DNA of 33,048 nt. It comes from an uncultured Planctomycetales bacterium (GTDB lineage Bacteria > Planctomycetota > Planctomycetia > Isosphaerales > Isosphaeraceae). Made by a program: the position numbers and the translations under genes. Location: positions 1 to 33,048 of the forward strand of contig CALCIB010000003.1 in the NCBI GenBank assembly GCA_937907525.1, read 5' to 3'. The notes beneath the pieces were generated by a model. It searched no databases, was not told the origin of the DNA, and was given only the letters and a program-made list of their open reading frames with translations. This document shows, piece by piece, positions 8,550 to 15,568 of this stretch. How positions within the stretch are numbered: the first letter of the stretch is position 1; each line of letters opens with the position of its first letter.

Positions 8550-10610
8550 ATGAACGCGATCTACGTCCGACGGCGGTCGAAGGTCCTGGTCCCAGACGGA
8601 TCCGGATCCACGCCGATCGAGGTGCTGGGCGCGCTTCAAAAGAACCTGGAGCCACTGGGGTTCCGCCTGGGCCCCGACGTGATCGAGCGGTTGAAGACCC
8701 TGCCGCCGCATCGGGTCGAGTTGTTTTACGACCGCCTGGTCCGCGACCTTCGCGCCATCGTCGGCGCCGATCGACCGTTCGAGCCGTTCTACCCGAATTT
8801 CCCCGCCCAGGTGATGTCGGCGAGCGACGCGGAACTCTATTTCAACGCGATCCTCCACTACCTGACCCACCAACGCCCCGACTATCCCAAGGACGAACGC
8901 CCCCCGCTGACCGAGCCGACCAACCTCCGCGTGCTTTCGCTGGGGAGCCGCGACGACTTCCGCTCCATCTTCGCCGCCCTGGCCGCGTCCAGGGTCCCTT
9001 ACTCCAAGCAGGACGCCGACGACGTCCGCTGGTTCGTCGCCCATTACCGCGACGCGATCCGCCGGCAACTCCCCGAGTCGTTCCCCTGCAAGGAGAACCT
9101 CGCCGTCCTGGCCGCCGCGCTTTGGCGTGACGCCCCCGCCCTCCTGGACGCGGTCGACCCCCACGTCAAGACCGCCACCGACGTCTTGCGGATCGCCGTC
9201 GCGCTTTCCAACGGCGACGTCTCCCTCGCCGAGCCGACCAGGTTCGACCGCTTCACCCGCCCCCGGCGCGCCCGGATGCTCGGCTGGATCGAACGCGCGT
9301 CGAACCAGGTCGATGACATGCTGAAATGGAAACAGCGCTGGATTCGTTTGGGCGAACGGCTCCATCCGAGCGAGTACGCCAAACGGTTTCCCGAGACGGC
9401 CAGGGCGTTCGACGTCCTCCGCAACAAGCGACCGCACCGGACGTTCCTCGGCTGGGTCGAGGAGGGGCTGGAGCGTCGCGACGCCCTGGGCGTCCTGAAG
9501 ATGCTCCACGACCGTCCCGGCGTGATGGCGCGCCGGCTCGACCACCTCTTGCGGCTGGGCGACGCGCCCGACGCGGTGGTCGACCGCTTCGCCGCGCGGG
9601 CCGGCGACGTCTCGACGACCGTACTCTTGCAGATGCTCGCCCACTTCAAGCGTCGCGACGAACCCCAGGCGCTGCGGGCGTTCTTCCCCAAGGGGAACGT
9701 CGGCAAGGTCTTCGCCCGGCCCGGCCCCCCGCCGGCGCTCCCCGAGGGAATCGCCGCGCGGGTCGTCACGGCCTGCGAGTCGGCGCTCGTCGATCGCTTC
9801 GCCAGGCTGCCGCCGCTGGGACGGTGTTACATCGACCCGCGATTGAAATCATATATGGTTCCGCTGGCGCATCGCTCAACGTCGCGGTCGTTGCGGACGC
9901 TGACCCGCGGCAGTCGGATCCCGTTGCCGGACGCTTCCACCCTGCGGTTCTTCCTCTGGTGGCGCAACGGCAAGTCGCGAACCGACGTGGACCTTTCGGC
10001 CGCGATGTTCGACTCGGAATATCGGCTTCTGGACCGCGTGACCTACTACAACCTCCGCGCGTTCGGGTCGTTCCATGGCGGCGACGTGGTCGACGCGCCC
10101 CAGGGGGCGTCGGAGTTCATCGACGTGGACGTGGGCCAGTGCCGGAAGGGGCGCGTCCGGTACGTCGCCATGAACCTGAACAGTTACAGCGGCCAGCCGT
10201 ATCGCGAGCTTCCCGAGTGCTTCGCCGGCTGGATGGCCCGCTCCGAGCCGGGCTCGGGCGAGGTCTACGAACCGCGGACGGTCGTCGACCGCGTCGATCT
10301 GGCGTCGGACACGACGATCAGCATCCCGGCGATCTTCGATCTTGAGGCGCGCGAAGTCGTCTGGACCGACGTCGCCTTGCGCCGGCATCCCCTGTTCCCC
10401 AACAACGTCGACGCCAACCTTTATGGGATGTCGCTCCTGGTCGCGGCCCTGACGACGCTTCGCAAGCCCGACCTGCACGCCCTCTTCGACCTTCACGTCC
10501 GCGGCCGCGGCCAGCGAACCGACGACCCCGACGCCGCCGACACGGTCTTCGCCGTCGATCGCGGACTGACCCCGTTCGACCTGGACCGGATCGCCGCGGC
10601 GTATCTGTAA
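8550..10610 (+). CDS. Large TerD-related protein, similar to MXAN_6230/SCO0854-type proteins, no RING cysteines seen
   Basis: This 686-residue cytoplasmic protein is recognised by two regions. The N-terminal segment (about residues 1-110, with LPPHRVELFYDRLVRDLR and FEPFYPNFP) resembles the start of the MXAN_6230/SCO0854 RING-containing family. The C-terminal part (about 460-640) looks like a TerD-type stress-protein fold: LRFFLWWRNGKSRTDVDLS, MFDSEYRLLDRVTYYN, and the typical MNLNSYSGQPYRELPECFAG. The middle is helical and Arg/Leu rich. I see no CxxC...H cluster where the RING would be expected, so the metal-binding part may be missing or replaced. Ter-family proteins are linked to tellurite, phage and envelope stress. 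The Shine-Dalgarno is weak; ATG 8550 fits the family's N-terminus (MNAIYVRRRSKVLVPDG). Confidence 0.65.
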   Translation: MNAIYVRRRSKVLVPDGSGSTPIEVLGALQKNLEPLGFRLGPDVIERLKTLPPHRVELFYDRLVRDLRAIVGADRPFEPFYPNFPAQVMSASDAELYFNAILHYLTHQRPDYPKDERPPLTEPTNLRVLSLGSRDDFRSIFAALAASRVPYSKQDADDVRWFVAHYRDAIRRQLPESFPCKENLAVLAAALWRDAPALLDAVDPHVKTATDVLRIAVALSNGDVSLAEPTRFDRFTRPRRARMLGWIERASNQVDDMLKWKQRWIRLGERLHPSEYAKRFPETARAFDVLRNKRPHRTFLGWVEEGLERRDALGVLKMLHDRPGVMARRLDHLLRLGDAPDAVVDRFAARAGDVSTTVLLQMLAHFKRRDEPQALRAFFPKGNVGKVFARPGPPPALPEGIAARVVTACESALVDRFARLPPLGRCYIDPRLKSYMVPLAHRSTSRSLRTLTRGSRIPLPDASTLRFFLWWRNGKSRTDVDLSAAMFDSEYRLLDRVTYYNLRAFGSFHGGDVVDAPQGASEFIDVDVGQCRKGRVRYVAMNLNSYSGQPYRELPECFAGWMARSEPGSGEVYEPRTVVDRVDLASDTTISIPAIFDLEAREVVWTDVALRRHPLFPNNVDANLYGMSLLVAALTTLRKPDLHALFDLHVRGRGQRTDDPDAADTVFAVDRGLTPFDLDRIAAAYL

Positions 10611-10726
10611 AGTCCCGACGGGCCAAGCGGCTCTGGGGCGAATCGTCCCGAACGAGTATGCTGAAATGGAGGGAGTGGACGGCGCCGACGTCGCGCCGGT
10701 TGAACGACGCATGGGGGCCCGTTGAG

Positions 10727-10927
10727 ATGAGTACCGTCGAGGAGATCGAACGAGCGGTCGCGGACCTGCCGCCCGAAAGGCTGGCGGAGTTCCGCGCCTG
10801 GTTCGCCGAGTTCGACGCCCGGACGTGGGACCGGGAGTTCGAGGAGGACGTCAAGGCCGGTCGGCTCGACGCCCTGGCGGACGAGGCCCTGCGCGACCTG
10901 GACGAGGGGCGCTGCACGGACCTATGA
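10727..10927 (+). CDS. Antitoxin-like protein of a RelE/ParE-type toxin-antitoxin pair
   Basis: The 66-residue acidic protein begins MSTVEEIERAVADLPPERL and continues with the FRAWFAEFDARTWD and acidic DVKAGRLDALADEAL segments. This is the usual make-up of the small antitoxins that precede RelE/ParE-type toxins in many planctomycete, cyanobacterial and proteobacterial genomes. An N-terminal helical part is followed by an acidic tail expected to wrap the toxin. The stop codon overlaps the start of the next reading frame by four bases (ATGA at 10924-10927), the hallmark of a translationally coupled pair. ATG 10727 is preferred over 10658 because homologous antitoxins start at this motif. The antitoxin looks intact, while the toxin downstream does not. 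Confidence 0.75.
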   Translation: MSTVEEIERAVADLPPERLAEFRAWFAEFDARTWDREFEEDVKAGRLDALADEALRDLDEGRCTDL

Positions 10928-11067
10928 ACCATCGGGCGTCCCCCCGCTTCTGGTCGGCTCGCGTGGGACTTCATTACCGGGCGCTGGCCGTGCGGCGAGG
11001 CGACGAGTTCGTTTGGTTCTGGATCGGCTCGCACGCCGAATACGATCGACTCGTCGGCCGTCCGTAA
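10924..11067 (+). pseudogene. Internally deleted RelE/ParE-type toxin
   Basis: The frame encodes only 47 residues. It starts MNHRASPRFW, which matches the very N-terminus of RelE-like toxins of this type (ASPxFW). It then jumps directly to WSARVGLHYRALAV and FVWFWIGSHAEYDRL, which match the C-terminal half. Full-length members are about 85 residues and carry 35-40 residues between these two parts. Both junction sides in intact homologues are expected to carry an F-W dipeptide, so deletion between short repeats is plausible. The start codon, the overlap with the antitoxin and the stop codon are intact. It may be an inactive remnant, or a short peptide still able to bind the antitoxin. The family comparison is from memory. 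Confidence 0.68.
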
Positions 11068-11199
11068 GCGTCGCGCCGGTCGCAAGGCCGGGTTGCGTGG
11101 TCCTGGACGGGGGGCTAAGATGGAAGAGCGCGTTCGACCGCGATTCTCGTGAATCGGTCGCGTCGCACCCTCTCCTTTCCTTGCGCGAAGGAGCCGACG

Positions 11200-11442
11200 A
11201 TGTCTTCCATCTCCCGCCCTATTGACTCGTCGGGCCCGATTCCTCCGCTGAGTTCCGCCGGCTCGGATCGTCGCTGAGCGACGCCGTCCGCCGCGCCTCG
11301 CCGTTCTTCATCGGCGTGGAGAATCCGTTTCGAGGTCGGGCCGAACCCGGATCGCCCCGTCGCGCTCTTTGTCTACAAGGAGACGACGGCCGGCGTCGCG
11401 CTCGCGCGACGCCGGAATGCGTTCGTTGATGCTCAAGCATGA
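11200..11442 (+). pseudogene. Probably decayed small gene, unknown function
   Basis: ATG 11200 has a very good Shine-Dalgarno (AAGGAG, 7 nt away) but the frame meets TGA at 11275 after 25 codons (MSSISRPIDSSGPIPPLSS...). In the next frame the sequence stays protein-like (SLSDAVRRASPFFIGVE). It then returns to the first frame with RFEVGPNPDRPVALFVYKET and ends at TGA 11440. This pattern suggests one nonsense mutation or two compensating frameshifts in an original gene of about 80 codons. The RFEV...VYKET part faintly resembles the core of flagellar FlaG proteins, but the typical GEVIRxIP end is absent, so no function is claimed. No other feature is seen in 11068-11452. Confidence 0.3.
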
Positions 11443-11452
11443 CCATTGAATC

Positions 11453-11878
11453 ATGACGAGGAAGATCATGGGACGCCATTTCCCCCATCGTCGGCTCGCG
11501 GAGTTGGGCCCCGCCGACGCCGTGGGTCGCGAACAGCCGCGGGCGCGGGGCCCGCGCCGAGGCCGCGGCGGCAGCGCCGCGGAGCCGTCGGGACGCAAGG
11601 CCATGCAGCTTTGCCACCAGGTGGCCGTGACGTTGAGCGAGGTCCTCGCCGAGTGCGGCGACCCGGTCCTGCAGGGGCTTCGGGTGCTCAACGTCGAGCC
11701 CTCGCCGGACGCCTCCAGGCTCGCCGTGGCGCTGGCCTGCGACGACGACGAGGCGCTCTCGCGGGTCGAGGACCACCTGGCGCGCGCCTCCGGTCACCTC
11801 CGCGGCGAGGTCGCCCAGGCCGTCACCCGCAAGCGGGCGCCGGTGCTGGTCTATCGCGTCGCCCAGGCCGAGGTCTGA
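11453..11878 (+). CDS. rbfA: Ribosome-binding factor A-like protein
   Basis: The protein has 141 residues. After a basic, Arg/Gly-rich N-terminus the segment from about residue 49 (RKAMQLCHQVAVTLSEVL) through VLNVEPSPDASRLAVALAC to the C-terminal YRVAQAEV fits the KH-like RbfA fold, which binds the 30S subunit during 16S rRNA maturation. Planctomycete RbfA-like proteins often carry such a basic N-terminal extension. The start is uncertain: ATG 11468 (MGRHFPHRRL) has GAGGAAG only 3 nt upstream, and ATG 11453 has no clear Shine-Dalgarno. The gene is not next to infB or truB as in many bacteria, so this could be a second, diverged paralogue. Confidence 0.65.
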   Translation: MTRKIMGRHFPHRRLAELGPADAVGREQPRARGPRRGRGGSAAEPSGRKAMQLCHQVAVTLSEVLAECGDPVLQGLRVLNVEPSPDASRLAVALACDDDEALSRVEDHLARASGHLRGEVAQAVTRKRAPVLVYRVAQAEV

Positions 11879-11978
11879 AGCGGTCGCGGCGAACGAAGCG
11901 GCCTCCCTCCGCGCGGGGGAGGCCGTTCGGAGCGCGAAGCGGATCGGCGCTACCAAGGGCGGCGTCGCGATCGGGATC

Positions 11979-13718
11979 TCACGCGGGTCGGTCGTCGGTT
12001 CGCAACCGTCGGGCTACCCTCGCGGCCTCCGCGCCGTTCGCCAGGTCCAGCGCGGCACGGCCATGGACGTCCCGCGTGAGGACGTTCGCGCCAGCTTCTA
12101 GCAACGCCTCGACGACGTCGACGTCGTCCATGAGCGCGGCGTTCATGAGGGCCGTCATCCCCTGGGAGTCCGCCGCATCGACGTCGGCGCCGGCCGCGAG
12201 CAGCCGGCGGATCGTCGCTGCCGATCCGTCGACGGCGGCCCTCGTCAGCGGCGTGTCTCCGAACTTGGTCCGCGCGTTGGGCTTCGCCCCGGCCGCGAGC
12301 AAGGCGTCGACGACGTCGACCCGGCCTTGCGCCGCCGCGTGGATCAAAGGGGTCCAGCCGGCGGAATCCTTCGCCTCCGCCTTGGCCCCGGCCGCGAGCA
12401 AGGTTTGGACCGTGTCGAGACTGCCGGCAGTGGCGGCTTCCATCAGCGGCGTCCTCCGGTCGCGAGAGCGGGCGTCGATTTTGGCGCCGGCCGCGATCAA
12501 CGCCCGGGCGACGTCGGTGCGGCCCGCGCTCGCGGCGTAGAAGAGCGCGGCGCGTCCGCCGCCGTGTCCGGCGAGGGCCCCGTCCTTCGCTGCGACGTCG
12601 GCGCCGGCCGCGAGCAGGGCGCGGACGACGTCCAGGTGGCCGCCGTCGGACCCGACCATCAGCGGCGTCCGATCCCAAACGGGTTCCGCCGTGGCGGCGG
12701 CGCGGACATCGACGCGAGCGCCGGCGTCAAGCAAGAGCCGGACGACCTCGGCGTGACCGGCCTCGGCCGCGCGGAACAGAGGCGACCGGCCGACCCCGCC
12801 GAAGGCCCGATCGTCCGCGTCGACGTCGGCCCCCGCGGCGAGCAGATCCCGGACCCGCGAAGCGTCGCCTTCTTCGGCCGCGGCGAGCAGCGCCAGCGCG
12901 AGGCGCGTCGGGTCCGCAGCGTCGGCCTCGGTCCCGACCTTCGCCAGCAAGGCGAGGACTTCGGGGCGACCCGCGCGGGTCGCCAGCATGGCCGCGGTGC
13001 GTCCCTGGGCTTCCGCGGCGTCGGCGCGGGCGCCAGCGTCGAGCAGGAACCGAACGATCTCGGCATGGCCGGCTCGCGCGGCGAACATCAAGGGCGTCCA
13101 ACCCGACAGATGAGACGACAGGGACGGCTCGCCGCGGCCGGGATCGACGGCGGTGTTGGGATCAGCCCCGGCCCGGAGCAGGTCCGCGACGATCCCAAGC
13201 TCGCCGTTGCCGGCGGCGTTCATTAAGGGCGTCGCGCCGCAGCGATCCGTCGCGTGGACGTCGGCGCCCGCCGCCAGCAGGACCGACGCGACTTCCCGAG
13301 CCCTGGCCTCGACCGCGTCGTGGAGCGGCGACGCGAGAGGGCTGGGGTCGTTGATCCGGCATCCTCCCTCGACGAGCGCCTTGACGATCTCGGCGCGCCC
13401 GTTTCGGATCGCGACCCCGAGCGGGGTTTGAAGGCGGACTCGGTGATGGACGTCGGCCCCGGCCGCGATCAGGAGTCGACAAACTTCGGCGTGACCCGCC
13501 CGGATCGCCGCGAGCAGGGGGGTTCGGCCGTCATCCTGGACGTCGATCCGCGCCCCGGATGCGATCAAGATTCGGACCACCTCGACGTGCCCCCCCTCGG
13601 CGGCGACGATCAGAGGGAAACGACGCCGGCCACCAGCCGCGTCCACGTCGGCGCCTCGCGCCAACTCCTTCCGAACGGCATCGACGTCGCCGTCCGCCGC
13701 GGCATCGGCCAAGCTCAT
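11979..13718 (-). CDS. Ankyrin-repeat protein, 16-17 repeats
   Basis: The 579-residue protein consists almost wholly of ankyrin repeats. I count 16 clear repeats and a degenerate last one, each following the pattern TPLMxAAxxGHxEVVRxLLxAGADVDAxD. Longer linkers fall after repeat 6 (VDPGRGEPSLSSHL) and after repeats 9-11. There is no signal peptide or membrane segment, so it is expected to be a cytoplasmic binding scaffold; the partner cannot be read from sequence. ATG is at 13718. The rtcA stop codon lies only 49 bp upstream on the same strand, so the two genes are probably co-transcribed. The repeats are diverged at the DNA level, so this is not a recent tandem duplication. Confidence 0.92.
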   Translation of the reverse strand: MSLADAAADGDVDAVRKELARGADVDAAGGRRRFPLIVAAEGGHVEVVRILIASGARIDVQDDGRTPLLAAIRAGHAEVCRLLIAAGADVHHRVRLQTPLGVAIRNGRAEIVKALVEGGCRINDPSPLASPLHDAVEARAREVASVLLAAGADVHATDRCGATPLMNAAGNGELGIVADLLRAGADPNTAVDPGRGEPSLSSHLSGWTPLMFAARAGHAEIVRFLLDAGARADAAEAQGRTAAMLATRAGRPEVLALLAKVGTEADAADPTRLALALLAAAEEGDASRVRDLLAAGADVDADDRAFGGVGRSPLFRAAEAGHAEVVRLLLDAGARVDVRAAATAEPVWDRTPLMVGSDGGHLDVVRALLAAGADVAAKDGALAGHGGGRAALFYAASAGRTDVARALIAAGAKIDARSRDRRTPLMEAATAGSLDTVQTLLAAGAKAEAKDSAGWTPLIHAAAQGRVDVVDALLAAGAKPNARTKFGDTPLTRAAVDGSAATIRRLLAAGADVDAADSQGMTALMNAALMDDVDVVEALLEAGANVLTRDVHGRAALDLANGAEAARVARRLRTDDRPA

Positions 13719-13767
13719 CTCGTTTCCTCCCGCCGACGGTCTTCGGGCCCCGATCCGGGCGAGCCCA

Positions 13768-15021
13768 TCACCCCACCACGACGCGGCCGGGGCGACCGTC
13801 GGCGGGGGCCTCCTCGATCTCGATGGGGCGGTCGAGGAACGCGGCGATCGTCGCGGCGTTGGTGCGCAGGTGCTCGGTGACGCTTGAGACGGTGTAGACC
13901 GATCGCCCCTCGGCCAGGGCCAGGGGGAGCAGGATCTGATCGGCCGAGTGGAGGTCGACGGCCGCGTCGGGGACGGCCAGGAAGTCGAGCAACTCGTCGA
14001 CGGCCTCGTCGGCGACCCGCTCCGCGGGCTTGCCGCGCTCGCCGACGCCGACGAACGTCGCGGGGGCCGTGCCGGCGTGCTCCGCCGTCAGGCCGATCGC
14101 CGCCCCCTGGCCGATGCTCGACCACGAGGCGGTCTCGATCTCGACCTTGACGTCCAGGCCGGCTTCGGAAAGTCGCGCGTGGGCGCGGTCGCGCATCCGA
14201 TTGGCGACGTGCTCCGGGAGGTTCGCCGCGCCGGCGACGCCGTGAATCCGCGCGAGGTCGCCGCGGGTGGTGCGGACCCAGGGCTTGGGCCGGGCGGGCT
14301 CGATCCAGGCTTCCAGCCGGCCGCCCCCCTTGGGATAGAAGCCGGCCAGCGGCGACGCCAGCGCGACGGGCATGCCGAGGGTCGCCAGATGCGCCCGCCA
14401 GGTCCGTTCCAGAAACAAATAAGGAGGCGCCTTGGGGTTGAACGTACCGCCGATCAGCGTCAGCCGGCGGGCGGTCTCGGCGCGCATCGCAAGGGGCAGA
14501 TGCAAGGTCTGGAGGATCAGGCCCGTGGAGCCGGCGGTGCCGACGTCGATGGTCAGGTCGCGAGGCTCGACGGCGCCGGGGCGGAAGACGACGTCGCGCG
14601 AGCCGACCTCGCAGCCCAGGACCGAGGCGTTTCCGAGAAGCGCCGCGGCCTCGACGGCCGCCTTGTGCTGGGGGCGGAGGCCGGGTTTGTCGCGGTTGGC
14701 GCGGATCCTGGAGATCCGGAACGGCCGCCCGGTCAGGAGCGACAGCGTCAGCGCGGTGCGGAGGATCTGTCCGCCCCCCTCGCCGCGCGAGCCGTCGAGG
14801 GTGACGAGCGATTCCGACGAGGGACGGGTGGACGACACGGCGCGCGTTCCCCGGAAAGGTCGACGACGGGGGGGAGAGGCCCACGACGGCCGGAACGGGC
14901 CCGGGGCCTGGTCGTGCGCGGCGTGGCCGAACCACCGCCTTGGACGCGCCGCGGCGAGTTCGGGTTCGACGTTCGTCGCCGGCCGCGGCCGTCCGTCCCC
15001 GGATCCGATTTCGCCTTCCAT
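13768..15021 (-). CDS. rtcA: RNA 3'-terminal phosphate cyclase, with an N-terminal extension
   Basis: RtcA converts RNA 3'-phosphate ends to 2',3'-cyclic phosphates through a covalent enzyme-AMP intermediate. The family start LDGSRGEGGGQILRTA is present, followed by NRDKPGLRPQHKAAVEAA, GTAGSTGLILQTLHLPL and FYPKGGGRLEAW. Near the end come HSADQILLPLAL and TEHLRTN, in which H384 is the expected nucleophile. ATG 15021 has a strong Shine-Dalgarno (AAGGAG, 7-8 nt away) and gives 417 residues, about 70 more than usual. The extra N-terminus is rich in Pro, Arg and Trp and resembles no domain I know. A GTG at 14838 would give a normal-length protein of 356 residues and has only a weak GGGGAA upstream. 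No rtcB is present in the window; the ankyrin gene follows. Confidence 0.92.
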   Translation of the reverse strand: MEGEIGSGDGRPRPATNVEPELAAARPRRWFGHAAHDQAPGPFRPSWASPPRRRPFRGTRAVSSTRPSSESLVTLDGSRGEGGGQILRTALTLSLLTGRPFRISRIRANRDKPGLRPQHKAAVEAAALLGNASVLGCEVGSRDVVFRPGAVEPRDLTIDVGTAGSTGLILQTLHLPLAMRAETARRLTLIGGTFNPKAPPYLFLERTWRAHLATLGMPVALASPLAGFYPKGGGRLEAWIEPARPKPWVRTTRGDLARIHGVAGAANLPEHVANRMRDRAHARLSEAGLDVKVEIETASWSSIGQGAAIGLTAEHAGTAPATFVGVGERGKPAERVADEAVDELLDFLAVPDAAVDLHSADQILLPLALAEGRSVYTVSSVTEHLRTNAATIAAFLDRPIEIEEAPADGRPGRVVVG

Positions 15022-15107
15022 GGTCGCGCTCCTTCAGGGTCGGGTCAACGGGCCGCCGGTTCGGCTTTCTTCTGACCGTCGCGGATTCCGCGGGGTGATC
15101 GTAACGG

Positions 15108-15250
15108 CCTTCCCCCCTCGCGGGGGAAGGTGGCCCGAAGGGCCGGATGAGGGGGAGGACGCGCGAGACGACCGTTGCGATCCCTCGCCGTTCGTGATGG
15201 CTTGCGGACGGTGACGGCTTTCCTGCGTGTCGTCCCCCTCATCTGACCGC
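15108..15250 (+). repeat. Dispersed hairpin element, family A, copy 2
   Basis: The element starts with the CCTTCCCCC/GGGGGAAGG hairpin, then GGCCC-GAA-GGGCC and GGATGAGGGGG. The interior differs from that of the copies at 66 and 32810. It ends with CCCCCTCATCTGACCGC, after which the usual right-hand hairpins are replaced by an inverted copy of the 22-nt box (15253-15274). The element lies upstream of rtcA. Confidence 0.8.
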
Positions 15251-15371
15251 TTGGAACGCTGCCGAAATAACTTCCGGGAATCCTCCGGGGTCGACTCGCG
15301 TGGCCTCGAACCGTAAATCCGGGGAATCAAGGGCCTCGTAGACGGCCGGCGCCTTCTCCGTCGTGGAATTC

Positions 15372-15451
15372 ATCCACGGATTACCCGGATTGACGCAGAT
15401 TCAGATCGGAAAATTCAATTTAATCTGTGTTAATCTGAGAAATCTGTGGAT
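15372..15451. repeat. AT-rich imperfect palindrome of AATCTGTG-type units
   Basis: Arms of 30 nt lie at 15372-15401 and 15422-15451 around a 20-nt loop. The right arm contains AATCTGTG, TTAATCTGAG and AAATCTGTGGAT; the left arm is its approximate reverse complement, with about 23 of 30 positions pairing by eye. Base composition is strikingly AT-rich against the surrounding sequence. Similar ATCTGTG palindromes are scattered in intergenic regions of many unrelated bacteria; their function is unknown. Confidence 0.75.
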
Positions 15452-15474
15452 ATTCTCTCTCGGGTCGTTCACGG

Positions 15475-15528
15475 GAAGTTGTTTCGGCAGCGTTCCTCGC
15501 GGTCCGGCTTCCCCCGCGAGGGGGGAAG
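15475..15528 (+). repeat. Solo right end of a family A element with 22-nt box
   Basis: The 22-nt box (15475-15496, starting GAAGTT and ending GCGTTCC) is followed by a CTTCCCCC/GGGGGAAG hairpin (15508-15528). The box is also present at 43-64 and inverted at 15253-15274. Together with the element at 15108 and the palindrome at 15372, this fills most of the 547-bp gap between rtcA and the lipoprotein gene, in which I see no gene. Confidence 0.7.
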
Positions 15529-15568
15529 GCCCTTCGTGCCCCCCGAAATCCATGACGGTCGGCGCGTT

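Noticed and set aside
11200..11442. Assignment of the interrupted small frame as flagellar FlaG
   Set aside because: Only a short RFEV...VYKET stretch is reminiscent. The conserved GEVIRxIP end is missing and no flagellar gene is nearby.
13153..13482. Extra genes opposite or out of frame within the ankyrin gene
   Set aside because: The repeated GC-rich ankyrin codons keep all frames open. Only the minus-strand frame starting at 13718 shows the ankyrin consensus.
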